Shown here piece by piece: positions 34,983 to 44,628 of a DNA stretch of 64,000 nt. A model generated the notes under the pieces. It made no database searches. It saw only the letters and a program-made list of their open reading frames with translations, and was not told the DNA's origin. The stretch covers positions 1,302,001 through 1,366,000 of the forward strand of contig JAIUPT010000042.1 in the NCBI GenBank assembly GCA_022315425.1. Direction: 5' to 3'. The translations under genes and the position numbers were made by a program. Source of the stretch: Pseudevernia furfuracea (taxonomy: Eukaryota; Ascomycota; Lecanoromycetes; Lecanorales; Parmeliaceae). Each line of letters starts with the position of its first letter. The stretch's first letter is position 1.

Positions 34983-36690
34983 TCAGGGCTTGCGCGTAGA
35001 GTCTTTCGGGTTTGTCGAAGCGGTGCTGGTCTCGGTATTCGTTTGTCAGGCCTTCAGCAGTCCGTAGAGTGTCAGGATGTAGAGGGCCCAATTATTTCTC
35101 CCGGGTGTCGAGAACCTCACCAAACAGGACTTCAGCTCTATCTAGCTGGCCAATGTGACGAGATACATCGGCGATAATCGGGATATTCTGCATGGGTGTT
35201 AGATCATCAGGATGTTTGGCACCCAATTCTGCCTTTCTTTGTGCCAATACAGGTTCGTAGAGGACAAAATGCGTCCTCATACTTTCCCTGTTGCTGGAGG
35301 ACAAGGGCATATCCAAAGACTGTATGAGCTGTGTTGCTGTCCTCTTGGCCTTGTTGGCCTTCAATGCCTTTCACGCGGTTACCTTGCCCATACAAAGCCC
35401 ACCGATAGAGCTCTACAGGATCTTCAAGTCCATCTTTGTGGCGGTAAAGGACAGCTAGACTCTGGACAGCAGCTAGGATTTCAAGATGTTTTGGATCATT
35501 CTTCTTCCTTCCGTCCAGCACACGCTCGTACAGCCTTTGACACTCAGTCCATTTACCTTGGAAGCGATTGATGGCCGCAAGGCCCTGTGCAACGGTGAGA
35601 GTGTCCTATCGGTCTGGCCCAAGATTGTATTCTCTATAAGCGAGAGCGCGCAAGTACAAGTGTTCTGCATCTGAATATCGTCCTTCATAGAAACACACAT
35701 TTGCAAGAGTCATCAGCTCCGGTGCGTGCTCGAACGATATCTCTTTTTCCGGTAACAGAATTTCATCCCAGGCGAGGATGGCCTCGATATGCGGGGTTAT
35801 GCGGCGTTAATACTGCCATTCCTTTCGGGCTTTTGGACCCCAGTAGTCCATATCTCCCTGGTTCCCGGCGAAGCGCAGACGACCTCGAAGGCTTTTTCAG
35901 TCATAGCGATCTTCTGGTCAACTGACCACCTCTCTCGTGCCCAGCGCTATACCAGTGGATGGATCGAGAAGTTCTGAATGCCAATCATTCAAGTTATCAA
36001 TGAGAACGATAGTAGTGGGGATGTCGTTCATCAAGTGGAAGAGCTGAAGTGCAAGATGAGCATTTTCCTTCCGGTGCCTGCTTTCCATGTGCATTACTTA
36101 CCTTGAGGATCCACGATGCACAACCCACGTTCGAGCATTTCTTGCTGGATCTCGACATTCGATGGAAAAACGAGCAGAGGGTCAAACGTTCGGCACCTTT
36201 GGGATGTCTTCTTTGAATCTCTTGGAAGGACAGCCCCAGGTGGAGAAGATAGACTCCTCGTAATGTCAAACAGAAGAGGGCGGCTTTTGGCTGTCATAGG
36301 CTACAGTGGATGAAGGATAGAAAGCATGTAGATCTATGGTGGGATCCATGAGGTATAAGACCTCATGGATAACAAAGAAATGCTACAAACATCGGTGTAG
36401 AAGCAAACTACGACATGCAGTCGACATGCAGTCGACATGCAGTCGACATGTATGGAAGAACGCTAGAACATGTATGGAATGGCCTAGACACAGTCCGACA
36501 TTGGCTAAGTGTGCCCTTAATGGAGTTGTGAAGGAGCAATGGCAGGTAGCTCGCTAGCGGTTTCTGCATCGTGTGGAGGTTCGCGCCGGCCTGGTCGATA
36601 GCTAACGGCAAGCGCCCTAGCCTGTCCACAATTCGGCTTGCTTCGTTGCGTTCTGTACAAAAGGCGGGTGATGAGTTCCGTTCCAACATG
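34843..36690 (-). pseudogene. Decayed NB-ARC/TPR (NLR-like) gene
   Basis: On the minus strand, a frame near 36500-36690 gives RIVDRLGRLPLAIDQAGANL, the conserved end of a fungal NB-ARC ATPase. Further down come tetratricopeptide units: YEGRYSDAEHLYLRALAYRE near 35650-35720, then GKWTECQRLYERVLDGR, QGKYEDAFCPLRTC and GPLHPDTLRTAEGLTNEYRD (near 35050-35090), in kinesin-light-chain-like order. They lie in different frames separated by stop codons, so the gene is broken by several stops and frameshifts. I did not attempt to rejoin it. Fungal NB-ARC-TPR proteins are NLR-like receptors in nonself recognition; next to a HET gene this suggests a former incompatibility locus. Confidence 0.85.
36411..36449. 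repeat. 11-bp tandem repeat (CGACATGCAGT)
   Basis: About 3.5 perfect copies of an 11-bp unit inside the NB-ARC part of the NLR relic. The unit is not a multiple of three, so it disrupts the reading frame. It is probably one of the events that broke the gene, or arose after decay. Confidence 0.9.
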
Positions 36691-37177
36691 GACCATTTAG
36701 AGCGGTGTGTTCACCTTATCTTGACCTGTGAACGCAAGCCTGCTTACGTTTGCTTATGTTTGCTTACGCGTGCAGCTGCGCTGAGTAGCCCAATACCCTC
36801 ATGCTTCTGCATCACATCCAGCTCTAATTCCTCACCAAACCGAGTACACTCGTGACGTCGAGTATTGACAAGCATCTTACTATTCGCTGCAGCTGTAGGA
36901 AAGAAGCTCCCAATACTGAAACTGTCCAAGTCATCGGCATACGTTGTTTCCAAAAAGTGATTCGGACTCGGAGCGACGGAGAGGTGAGCTGCTTTTTTTT
37001 CGTTATAGATCATTCAAAGACTTGGAAATGCGTTTCCATTTGTGATGATTACGAAAATCTGTCACTGTGAAAGCAACTCATCTTACGATCGCGCCGGTTG
37101 GAAACGAATGCCCGGGGCATCTCCGCACCCTCCTTAAAGTGCTCATAATCAACAACACACTCATTGACCAAAAGCTC

Positions 37178-37342
37178 TCACTCTCTTCTGTATCCCTTCA
37201 CGACTTCGTTTTTGTAACACCAGCCATTCCGTCGAAACTTGTAACACCAGCCATCTCCAGTAAACTTCTTTCTTTTCTCGGCCTTAGAGTCAGAGTTACT
37301 TGAGCTAATACCAGCAGAGCCGAAAGCTAAAAGAAAGCACAT
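37178..37342 (-). CDS. Candidate small secreted peptide with GWCYK repeats
   Basis: 54 codons from the ATG at 37342. The frame begins MCFLLAFGSAG, a short hydrophobic start, and is preceded in frame by a strongly hydrophobic run (KIVIVIVHLVI) lacking its own ATG. A basic region AEKRKK then precedes GDGWCYKFRR and NGWCYKNE, so GWCYK occurs twice with a 27-bp period and dibasic sites (KR, RR) before each copy. A GTAAGA...TTTTAG segment inside the hydrophobic part could be a 51-bp frame-preserving intron, so the start may lie elsewhere. It lies 178 bp downstream of the UstYa-type gene, on the same strand. That is the layout of a dikaritin-like RiPP precursor, but two short repeats could also be chance. 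I treat it as a hypothesis. Confidence 0.3.
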   Translation of the reverse strand: MCFLLAFGSAGISSSNSDSKAEKRKKFTGDGWCYKFRRNGWCYKNEVVKGYRRE

Positions 37343-37520
37343 AATAACGAGATGAACGATTACGATGACGATCTTACCAGAGCACCATCTCAAGAAATCC
37401 GTTTAATCTTATCAGAGCATCATCCAACGCAAGTTCGTTGAGAAGAAAACTTTGAATTGATCTGATAAGCAGCAGCAGAGATCGAAAATCTTCGAAGCTA
37501 TAAAGACAGCAATAACTCCG

Positions 37521-38530
37521 TCACGAGGTGACACTACGACCTGATTGAATTTTCTCAAACCCCTCTTCTAATGTTATGTCATCTCCTCTTACAGGCATCC
37601 AATCCGGGCCCTTGCCAAAATGCTTCCGAACCGCGGGCCAGTAAGGCGAGTCCGGGGGGCAAAATTTGAAGCGCTCGAATTGGTCGATGTGATCCGCTTC
37701 GGCGCTGATATAGTTGTAACAGGATGTACGTTCTTTAGCCCATTTCTCCAGCATCGCCCAGTCTCTACACTGACGTAGCTGTCCAACTGCGCTCTCGGGT
37801 GACTTTGTGATAGTGGTGTAACGAGGCGTGTCATCAGCCTGGCACAGTATGTCGCTACGCAAGGCGTCTAAGCAGTGGGTTATGTGCATGAGCGGCAGGG
37901 ACTGCTGTAGGCCGAGATGGTATTGTCGGATGGATCGATGGATGTTTTTCTGAAGGAGTCTTAGTGCAGATTCACATCGATTGGAGGCTCTAATTACCAG
38001 GCAGTGGAGAGCATGGTAACCGTTTAGCACATACAGCCCTTGGCTTTTGTCCCAGGGGAAAGCTTGTGCCCTTGGTAGGTTTCTTGACTCGGTCCAATCA
38101 TAAGGCAGGGCAACGAAGCCGGGATCGAAGTCTATGCCATCCCAAAGCTCTGCTGCCAGAGTCAGATTCTCAGTGGCAAAGTCGGTTGCCCATTCAAAGG
38201 GGATCAAGTGGTTGCCCGAAAGGTCGGCTGGAGGTTTGATTAATTCGGCTCTAAAGCGAAGTTATACTGAGGTGCGAACCATAGATGGAAGGTCCAAGAG
38301 TCACTTGACCTCTGTCAATCACCATATTCCAAAGAAGCAATGTTAGCTAGCAAAGAAATCAGAAGTAGTACAAACAGTCCTTTGTTGTTGTAGCAAGCAA
38401 AGAAGCCGTTGAGTGGAGAGCCTCCCCTCCCCTCCCGAGTATTTCCAATGGCCTTCTCATTCAGTAAAGGATGCTGGTCGGAATGTGAAGATGTGTAGAA
38501 CTCGTCCATTCCATCTTGGTTTCTTTCCAT
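37521..38530 (-). CDS. UstYa-type oxidase (DUF3328)
   Basis: UstYa-family proteins catalyse oxidative cyclisation of peptide side chains in ustiloxin, phomopsin and related fungal RiPPs; some act in other pathways. Exons 38323-38530, 37998-38248 and 37521-37949 join in phase, giving about 295 aa. Residues near 50-70 form one membrane anchor (GLFVLLLISLLANIASLEYG). The two family motifs HxxHC are present: YHALHCL and MHITHCLDALRSDILCQAD. The last intron (37950-37997) is 48 bp and in frame, so retention leaves an open frame; splicing gives the usual HCL|KNIHRSIRQY. The first junction uses a weak GTGATT donor and is the least certain. It is the gene most suggestive of a metabolite pathway in this middle region. 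Confidence 0.85.
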
Positions 38531-39305
38531 GCTGCAACCCAGAATACTGTGTCTAATCAATTGTAGAAGTATTTGCGATCAGAAGACACCAATATTCATC
38601 AACATTTTCACACAACATCATCTTGACTCGGAGGCAAGACGTAGAGTAGTAATATTGGCTCTCTCGCAACTGACAGCTACTCTAAGGTCTAAGGACATGA
38701 TGCATAAACCTGCTTTTCCGAAGAGTCTTGGCAATCGCTCGAATTTTACTATTGGTAAGGTACTGTATCATTTACTTAGTGTCAAGCTAAAGAGGCTCAG
38801 AGGGAGGGTCGGCACGCCCTTCCTGAACCTCCCGGGTGTAAAATTTCCGAGCTTCCCTCGTTCTTACTAAGGTAATAATAATATGATACCCACCAGCGAA
38901 ACAATAATACTGTAATAATAATGCCAGGCTTAGCAGGCTGCACGAATCGCCAATGATAAGGTACCTTAGGGCAACCTCACGGGGCTGACACTTGCGCATT
39001 CGCTATCTCCAAAAAGGCAGTTGCCTGGAACGGCATGCATGTGGTCTTCACTCTTCACCGCATCACCTGGCGGAAGTTTTCAATCGCCGTCTGCATTGCT
39101 CATTGTAAGTGGCGCGCAAGCGAGTACAAAGGACTACCTTACTTAAGCTGGCACTAATGCAGTGTCCGGACCCCTTTGAAACCCACTCTCTCAATTACAG
39201 TAGCTCTCCGTTCAGTCGTTTTGGCCCAAGACCTTCTCTTCCTGAAAGATCAGAATCGACACTGAAAGCAACTCAGCTGCGGTCTATTTGATTTACAGCT
39301 CTAAA
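38531..39305. other. Divergent promoter region (UstYa / GNAT)
   Basis: About 775 bp between divergent starts. It is AT-rich around 38860-38930 (TAATAATAATATGATA). No ORF or repeat of note; it should hold both promoters. Confidence 0.5.
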
Positions 39306-40098
39306 ATGCCCTACGAAACCACTGAAGTGAGCGCCAATGCCGACTTCGACGAGTTGATCCGAGTGGAGTGGGAATCTTACGAGCAGCCGTACTGTAGATT
39401 GATACGCTTGTTTTTCCCCATCCTCGGCGATGGATCCGATGCTCGACCTGCGTCACTGAAAGAATCAACGGAACGTCAGCTTCAGTGGCACAGTGGAGAT
39501 CCCACTAGCCACTGGATCAAGGTCGTCGATAGTGAGACAGGAAGGATAGCTGGTGCAGCTTGCTGGCACATCTATGAGGAGAATCCGTATGGCACTCAGT
39601 CTGATGACGAGTGCACCTGGTATCCTGCGGGAGAAGCTAGGGAGATGGCAAATTCTCTCATGGCCCAATTTCTGACACCTCGAATGAAGTACATGGCAAA
39701 AGCACATATCTGTACGACTCCAACTCGCGGGAATTGGCGATCAATTGCTCATGTTGGCTGACAAATCGCTTTGTGCAGTCCTCGACATCTGCTTCGTCCA
39801 CCCAGAGTATCGTCGCCGCGGCATCGGCAGGCTTCTAATGGCATGGGGTGTTAACAAGGCTGATGAAATGGGTCTCGAGTCTTATATCGACGCTACCGAA
39901 GCTGGCATACCTCTCTATGAGATGTGTGGATATGTGAAGGCATCTAGGGTTGATTTCAATGCATCAAAGGATGAGCCGAGCCCGCAGTGGAACAAACTCC
40001 AAGAAGGATTGCTGCCTTTTGCCTTCTGGCCCATGTGGAGGCCAGTCGGAGGCAAGTTTGGACACGATACAATGGAACCCTGGAAACATGGGGCATGA
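39306..40098 (+). CDS. GNAT-family N-acetyltransferase
   Basis: Transfers an acetyl group from acetyl-CoA to an amine; substrate unknown. Exons 39306-39711 and 39779-40098 join as AHI|FLDICFVHP in phase, giving 241 aa. Motif A, which binds the CoA pyrophosphate, is EYRRRGIGRLLMAWG (RRxxGxG/A). Upstream strands include HWIKVVDSETGRIAGAACW, the usual beta-strand before motif A. The later SYIDATEAGIPLYEMCGY is the motif-B region. It is divergent from the UstYa gene. The ATG at 39306 follows an in-frame stretch without another ATG. A small-molecule acetyltransferase role is inference. Confidence 0.88.
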
Positions 40099-41049
40099 GC
40101 CTCTTGCGCCCCATAACCAATTCCAGCTATTCGTTTCTCATAATGAACGTGAATGCTGTTGAGATGCTTTTCCTTGCATGATACAAAACAATGCCAGCCG
40201 CTTCAAGATGAGTCCTCGAGGAGCATCCATGCTATCCCGAAGAAAGCATGTCAGGTGTGATGGAAGGGTATGAGAGTTGGTTGCAGCGAAAAAAGGGTCC
40301 TTGAAAAAGTGACAGTCTATATAGCTCTATGAACCATGTTCGGTCGGTCAGCAACGCAATCCCATCCTCATGGTGCGAAAAAAGGTTGCTTGACCTGTCA
40401 GGTTCGCCTTCCGAAGCAAATAAATTATTTCCATCGATTAGAAGCGCACCAATGAATGCCTGAGCCGCCCATAAGATGATAAGGTACGGAGTACTTTGCA
40501 TCTTATCACACCCACGGAATATGCCATGAGAGCATGGTTTCGGAGAAAATCGTCGGACAATGCATACAAGTCAACATCTCCGCTGATTACTATGCCACAC
40601 TACAACGAGATTGGATGGCCGTCATGCATTGGGAGCGATGTGCAAAAGATCTCGGGTAATAAATCCCCGAGGAAGCATCCATCACCCAGATACGGATGGA
40701 CACCCTCACCGGAATGCAGGGGAGATGGCGTGAAGCAATTTCGGGGTGCCAGGTTCCCAGGATACCATTGTGATCTAGCCCCGTATTTCCTTGAGAATCA
40801 CTATCTTTGCTTCTCGTTACTGTCTAGGACTCGATGTACTTTCGGTTGGTTTGAAGTCCTTAAACCACTCCATGGAATCCCACGTTCCCTAAGATGACGG
40901 AATTTTTCTGATTCGATGGTACAACATGTGTGTGCTTGAGCGGCGATTGAAATGCAGTGATAGTCAACTTCCCTCATTCCCATTGCTTTCGAAGGTCACC
41001 GAGTTTAAACTTGCAAAATAGGTTTCGAATTGGCAAGCCGGTGGTCTCA
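40099..41049. other. Intergenic, nothing recognised
   Basis: Short frames only, no family signature on either strand. It may contain decayed sequence but I see no TE ends. Confidence 0.5.
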
Positions 41050-42037
41050 ATGTCATCCAACGCTACTCAGCCAATTGTCACGGCAAACAACTTCGGGCCT
41101 GCGGTGAACGTTGTCACTTGGTTTTTGGGCTCTACAGCCGTTCTTTTGTTATCACCAGACTCACGACCAAGGTTGTTCTTGCTCAGCGCATCCGCATTGA
41201 TGATGGTCTTCTCATCACCGCGTTGGTAAGGGTATTTGGGAAGAGGCGAGAATAGACTTTGCTTATGATAATAGTAGCTCTTCAGCATCGCCCTTGTTGT
41301 CACTGTGTCGCTTGAAACAACTTTTGGTGGTCTCGGTCAACATAATTCGAGCCTATCACAAAAGAAGCTCACGGCATTCCAGAAGGTACCAAGGCATATT
41401 TCATCGAGACAGAACGCCTAACTCGTGATAATATAGGCTGCGTACGCCGGAGATCTCCTCTACATACTTTCACTAATGTTCTCGAAAACCTCTCTGCTTA
41501 TACTCTTACGGCTTCTTACCCCCGTGAAGCTTCAACTTCGATTAGTCTCTGGTTTGGGTACCGCGATCTTATTGTGGGGCCTCACTGCTCTTCTGGCAGC
41601 AGCGTTTCAGTGTCGAGTGCCCAGAGTTTGGGCAAGCATGAGCAACCAATGCTTTCAGACGGTACTTTCAAGACCCGATTCTTTCGACATAGCTAACCTT
41701 CTCACTCCCAACCAGACCGCGTTCTGGAACTACTTTGGAGTCTTCAACATAATCACCGAGGCCATACTTGTCGTGCTGCCAATATTTATCATTTGGAACT
41801 TGCAAATGCCGTTGGTTCGCAAAATCCTGATAATATGTAAGGGGCGGTTTCACTGCTGATGAAGACAGGTGGGTACTCTCCGCAGAAGAGTTTGCAGACG
41901 TGATGCTGAAGGCAGGGTATGAGGAGAAGGAGAAGAGCTTGAGGAATATGGTATTGAGAGCATCGAGCGAGAGTGCAGCTGGTGCCGCGGTGCGGTACAG
42001 CAAGATGTCTGTTGTGGCTCGAAGAAAGAACAAGTGA
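41050..42037 (+). pseudogene. Broken rhodopsin-domain (SAT4-type) integral membrane gene
   Basis: The frame from the ATG at 41050 gives the usual start (NFGPAVNVVTWFLGSTAVLLL). It then shifts near 41153-41157 into TRLTTKVVLAQRIRIDDGLL, so a base has been lost or gained. Exon-like pieces continue: FSIALVVTVSLETTFGGLGQH, then AAYAGDLLYILSLMFSKTSL, then FWNYFGVFNIITEAILVVLP, with intron signals between them. After QMPLVRKILII the expected last membrane span and tail of the family are missing. A different charged sequence follows (RWVLSAEEFADVMLKAGYEE...SVVARRKNK) to a stop at 42037. Frameshift plus missing C-terminus point to a pseudogene, or to a deletion that fused it to another tail. A single-base sequencing error could explain the first defect but not the second. 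Confidence 0.7.
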
Positions 42038-42532
42038 TGAGATCTTCAGAGTGAAGAAAACCTTGTTCCACCAGACCGGTTTAGGAACTCTTTTCGCTGT
42101 TCGGAACAATTTCGGAGGCCGCGTGGTAATTGTCTTGTTTGATTTCAACAATTGAGTAGAGCATCGGAAGGCGATGATGGGATTTGACCATGGGAATCAC
42201 CAATTCCTGGAGGAAATACCATATGCCTTGAGGTGATGTCGAAGAGAGGATCTTCGAAGCAGCTTTTTTGATATTCAATCAGATGTGTATATACGGAGTA
42301 TGCCCGCCTGCATATCTTCCTTCCTTATACTCTTCATAATAGTAAACACAGTCATGTTCATAGATTCAATCCTAGTTCACTCTTTCCGCTACCAAGATTG
42401 TTGGGTTTTGTGGTGCTCGTGGTCTTGGTCGAGCGTTACCCACTAGTGCCCCTCTCGCCAAGAGTGCCAAGCCCGCCCTAAGATCTCGGCGTCCAAATTT
42501 GATGTCAACAGTCCTTACACACAACTTCTACA

Positions 42533-44556
42533 ATGGTCAAGAGGCAGGCGGAAGAGACGCTAGAAAATGTACTCGCTGCTGACTCTCCGGCGTCGAAGAA
42601 AGCTCGAGTCGACGACGTTCCAGATCTTCACCGACAGACCAACGGCTCGAGTCATGTACCAGTGAGATCTGTACTCGTGGATGGAGCGCAACGCGAAAAG
42701 GATGAGAGAAACGGAAACGATATCTTGGCGGCAGCGGATCAGGAAGAAGAGGAGTTAGAAGAGGCAGCAGGCGAGCCCGTTGACCAAGACGAGAAGTCGG
42801 CATATTCAGTAACATCACGGCAGCAAGCCCCAACCGAGGGCTATTCCGACCTCTATCTGGACACTATAAATCGGTCGGTACTGGATTTCGACTTCGAGAA
42901 GCTCTGTTCAATCACACTATCCAACATCAATGTCTACGCGTGCTTGGTGTGTGGGAAGTATTATCAAGGACGAGGCCCTAAGTCGCATGCTTACTTTCAT
43001 GCTTTGGAGGTGGGTCACCATGTCTACGTCAATATGCAAACGAAGAGGGTTTATGTGCTGCCAGAGGGTTATGAGGTGAAGAGCAAGAGTTTGGATGACA
43101 TCAAATTTGTGGTCGATCCCCAGCTTGCAAGGGAAGAGGTCGTGCAATTGGACAGGGAGGCGAAGGATGCGTGGGATTTGGGTGGGAAGAAGTATAGACC
43201 AGGTACGATTATATCTCTTCGGATGTCTAGAAAGCTAGGTTTTTTGATCGCGTGGCCACGGTGTTTTCGAGCGCGCCTCAATTCACAAGAGTCCTATAGC
43301 TAGAGCAACGGCCCGCCAACCTCGAAATTTTCCATGGCTCCCTTGCGTAGGCCAAAAGAAGGACCACTGTCTACTTGAATTGTGCTCCGATGGGATTTTA
43401 CCTATGAATCTTTTTGCGTTCTCGGACTCAAACCCTTGCTGACCACCACCTGGCAGGCTTCGTAGGAATGAACAACATTAAAGCGAATGACTACTTCAAC
43501 GTCATCATACAAGCCTTAGCGCACATCCCTCCCTTACGAAACTTCATCATGCTCGAAGACCTATCTCAAAGAGCTGAGCTCGTCCAACGCTTCTCAGTCC
43601 TCGTCCGCAAAATATGGAACACGCGCGCCTTCAAAACCCACGTCTCCCCCCACGAACTTCTCCAGCAGATTTCCCGCCAATCTAACAAACGCTTCGATCT
43701 CCTCCACCAATCCGATCCGGTCGACTTTCTCAGCTGGTTCTTGAACAACATGCACCTTGCCCTGGGAGGCAGCAAAACAAAACCCGGGACTAGCATTATT
43801 CAACGGGTTTTCCAAGGAAGGCTGAAGATTGAATCGCAGCAGATCACTGCCAAAGCAGATGCTGGTGACCGTCTGCGCTTTGAAGAGGCCGCGGAAGTGC
43901 TGGTGGACACCACACGTTACTTGATGCTAACCCTTGACTTGCCCGCGGCGCCGCTCTTCCAGGACGAATTGGAGAAGAACATCATACCGCAGGTGCCACT
44001 GACCACCATCCTCTCGAAGTACGATGGGTTGAAATCTCAAGAACACCTCAACACACGGAAACGATACCGCCTGCTGCACCCATTGCCGCCTTACCTCCTC
44101 TTCCACATCAAACGTTTCTCCAAGAACAAATTCGTCGTGGAACACAACCCAACAATCGTCACGTTCCCCACCAGGTCCCTCGACATGTCGCCGTACGTGG
44201 AACCGAACCCTTCGTTGCATTCGCCCGGCGAGCCCATCTGGTACGATCTTGTGGCCAACGTGACGCATGAAGCCGTCAGGACGCGGGACGACAGTGTAGA
44301 GGGAGAGGCGGAAAAGAAGGTTTGGAGGGTGCAGGTCCGCGATCGGGCGAGGGACGAGTGGTTGGAGATACAAGATTTATATGTTGAGAGGGTCGTTACC
44401 GAGACGCTGTTTACGAAGGAGAGTGTGTTGATGGTGTGGGAGAGGCGGAAGGAGGGGGAAAGGAGGGGGAAAGGAGGGGGAAAGGAAAAGGAAAATGACA
44501 AGGCCCTGATGATGCCCTCTGTCAGCATTGCTGAGAATCAAGATGTCTGCGAATAG
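42533..44556 (+). CDS. sad1: SAD1/USP39-type splicing factor (inactive ubiquitin hydrolase)
   Basis: A tri-snRNP assembly factor for the spliceosome. Exons 42533-43202 and 43457-44556 join as YRP|GFVGMNNIK, giving 589 aa. After an acidic, disordered N-terminus, the ZnF-UBP region has the CLVCGKYYQGRG, SHAYFHALEVGHHVYVN pattern. The UCH fold begins FVGMNNIKANDYFNVIIQAL, where active deubiquitinases have Cys; here the position is Asp, as in Sad1/USP39, so it cannot be a cysteine protease. LLFHIKRFSKNKF near the end matches the family. The C-terminus carries a repeated KGGGKEKEN-type stretch from AAAGGAGGGGG repeats (44455-44490). The 254-bp intron is unusually long for this window. Confidence 0.92.
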
Positions 44557-44628
44557 GCTTCCTCATGGGCAGCCGAGCTACAGAATCGCACCAATCTTTG
44601 CTCAAAGGCTTTTTTGACATTTTCCACG

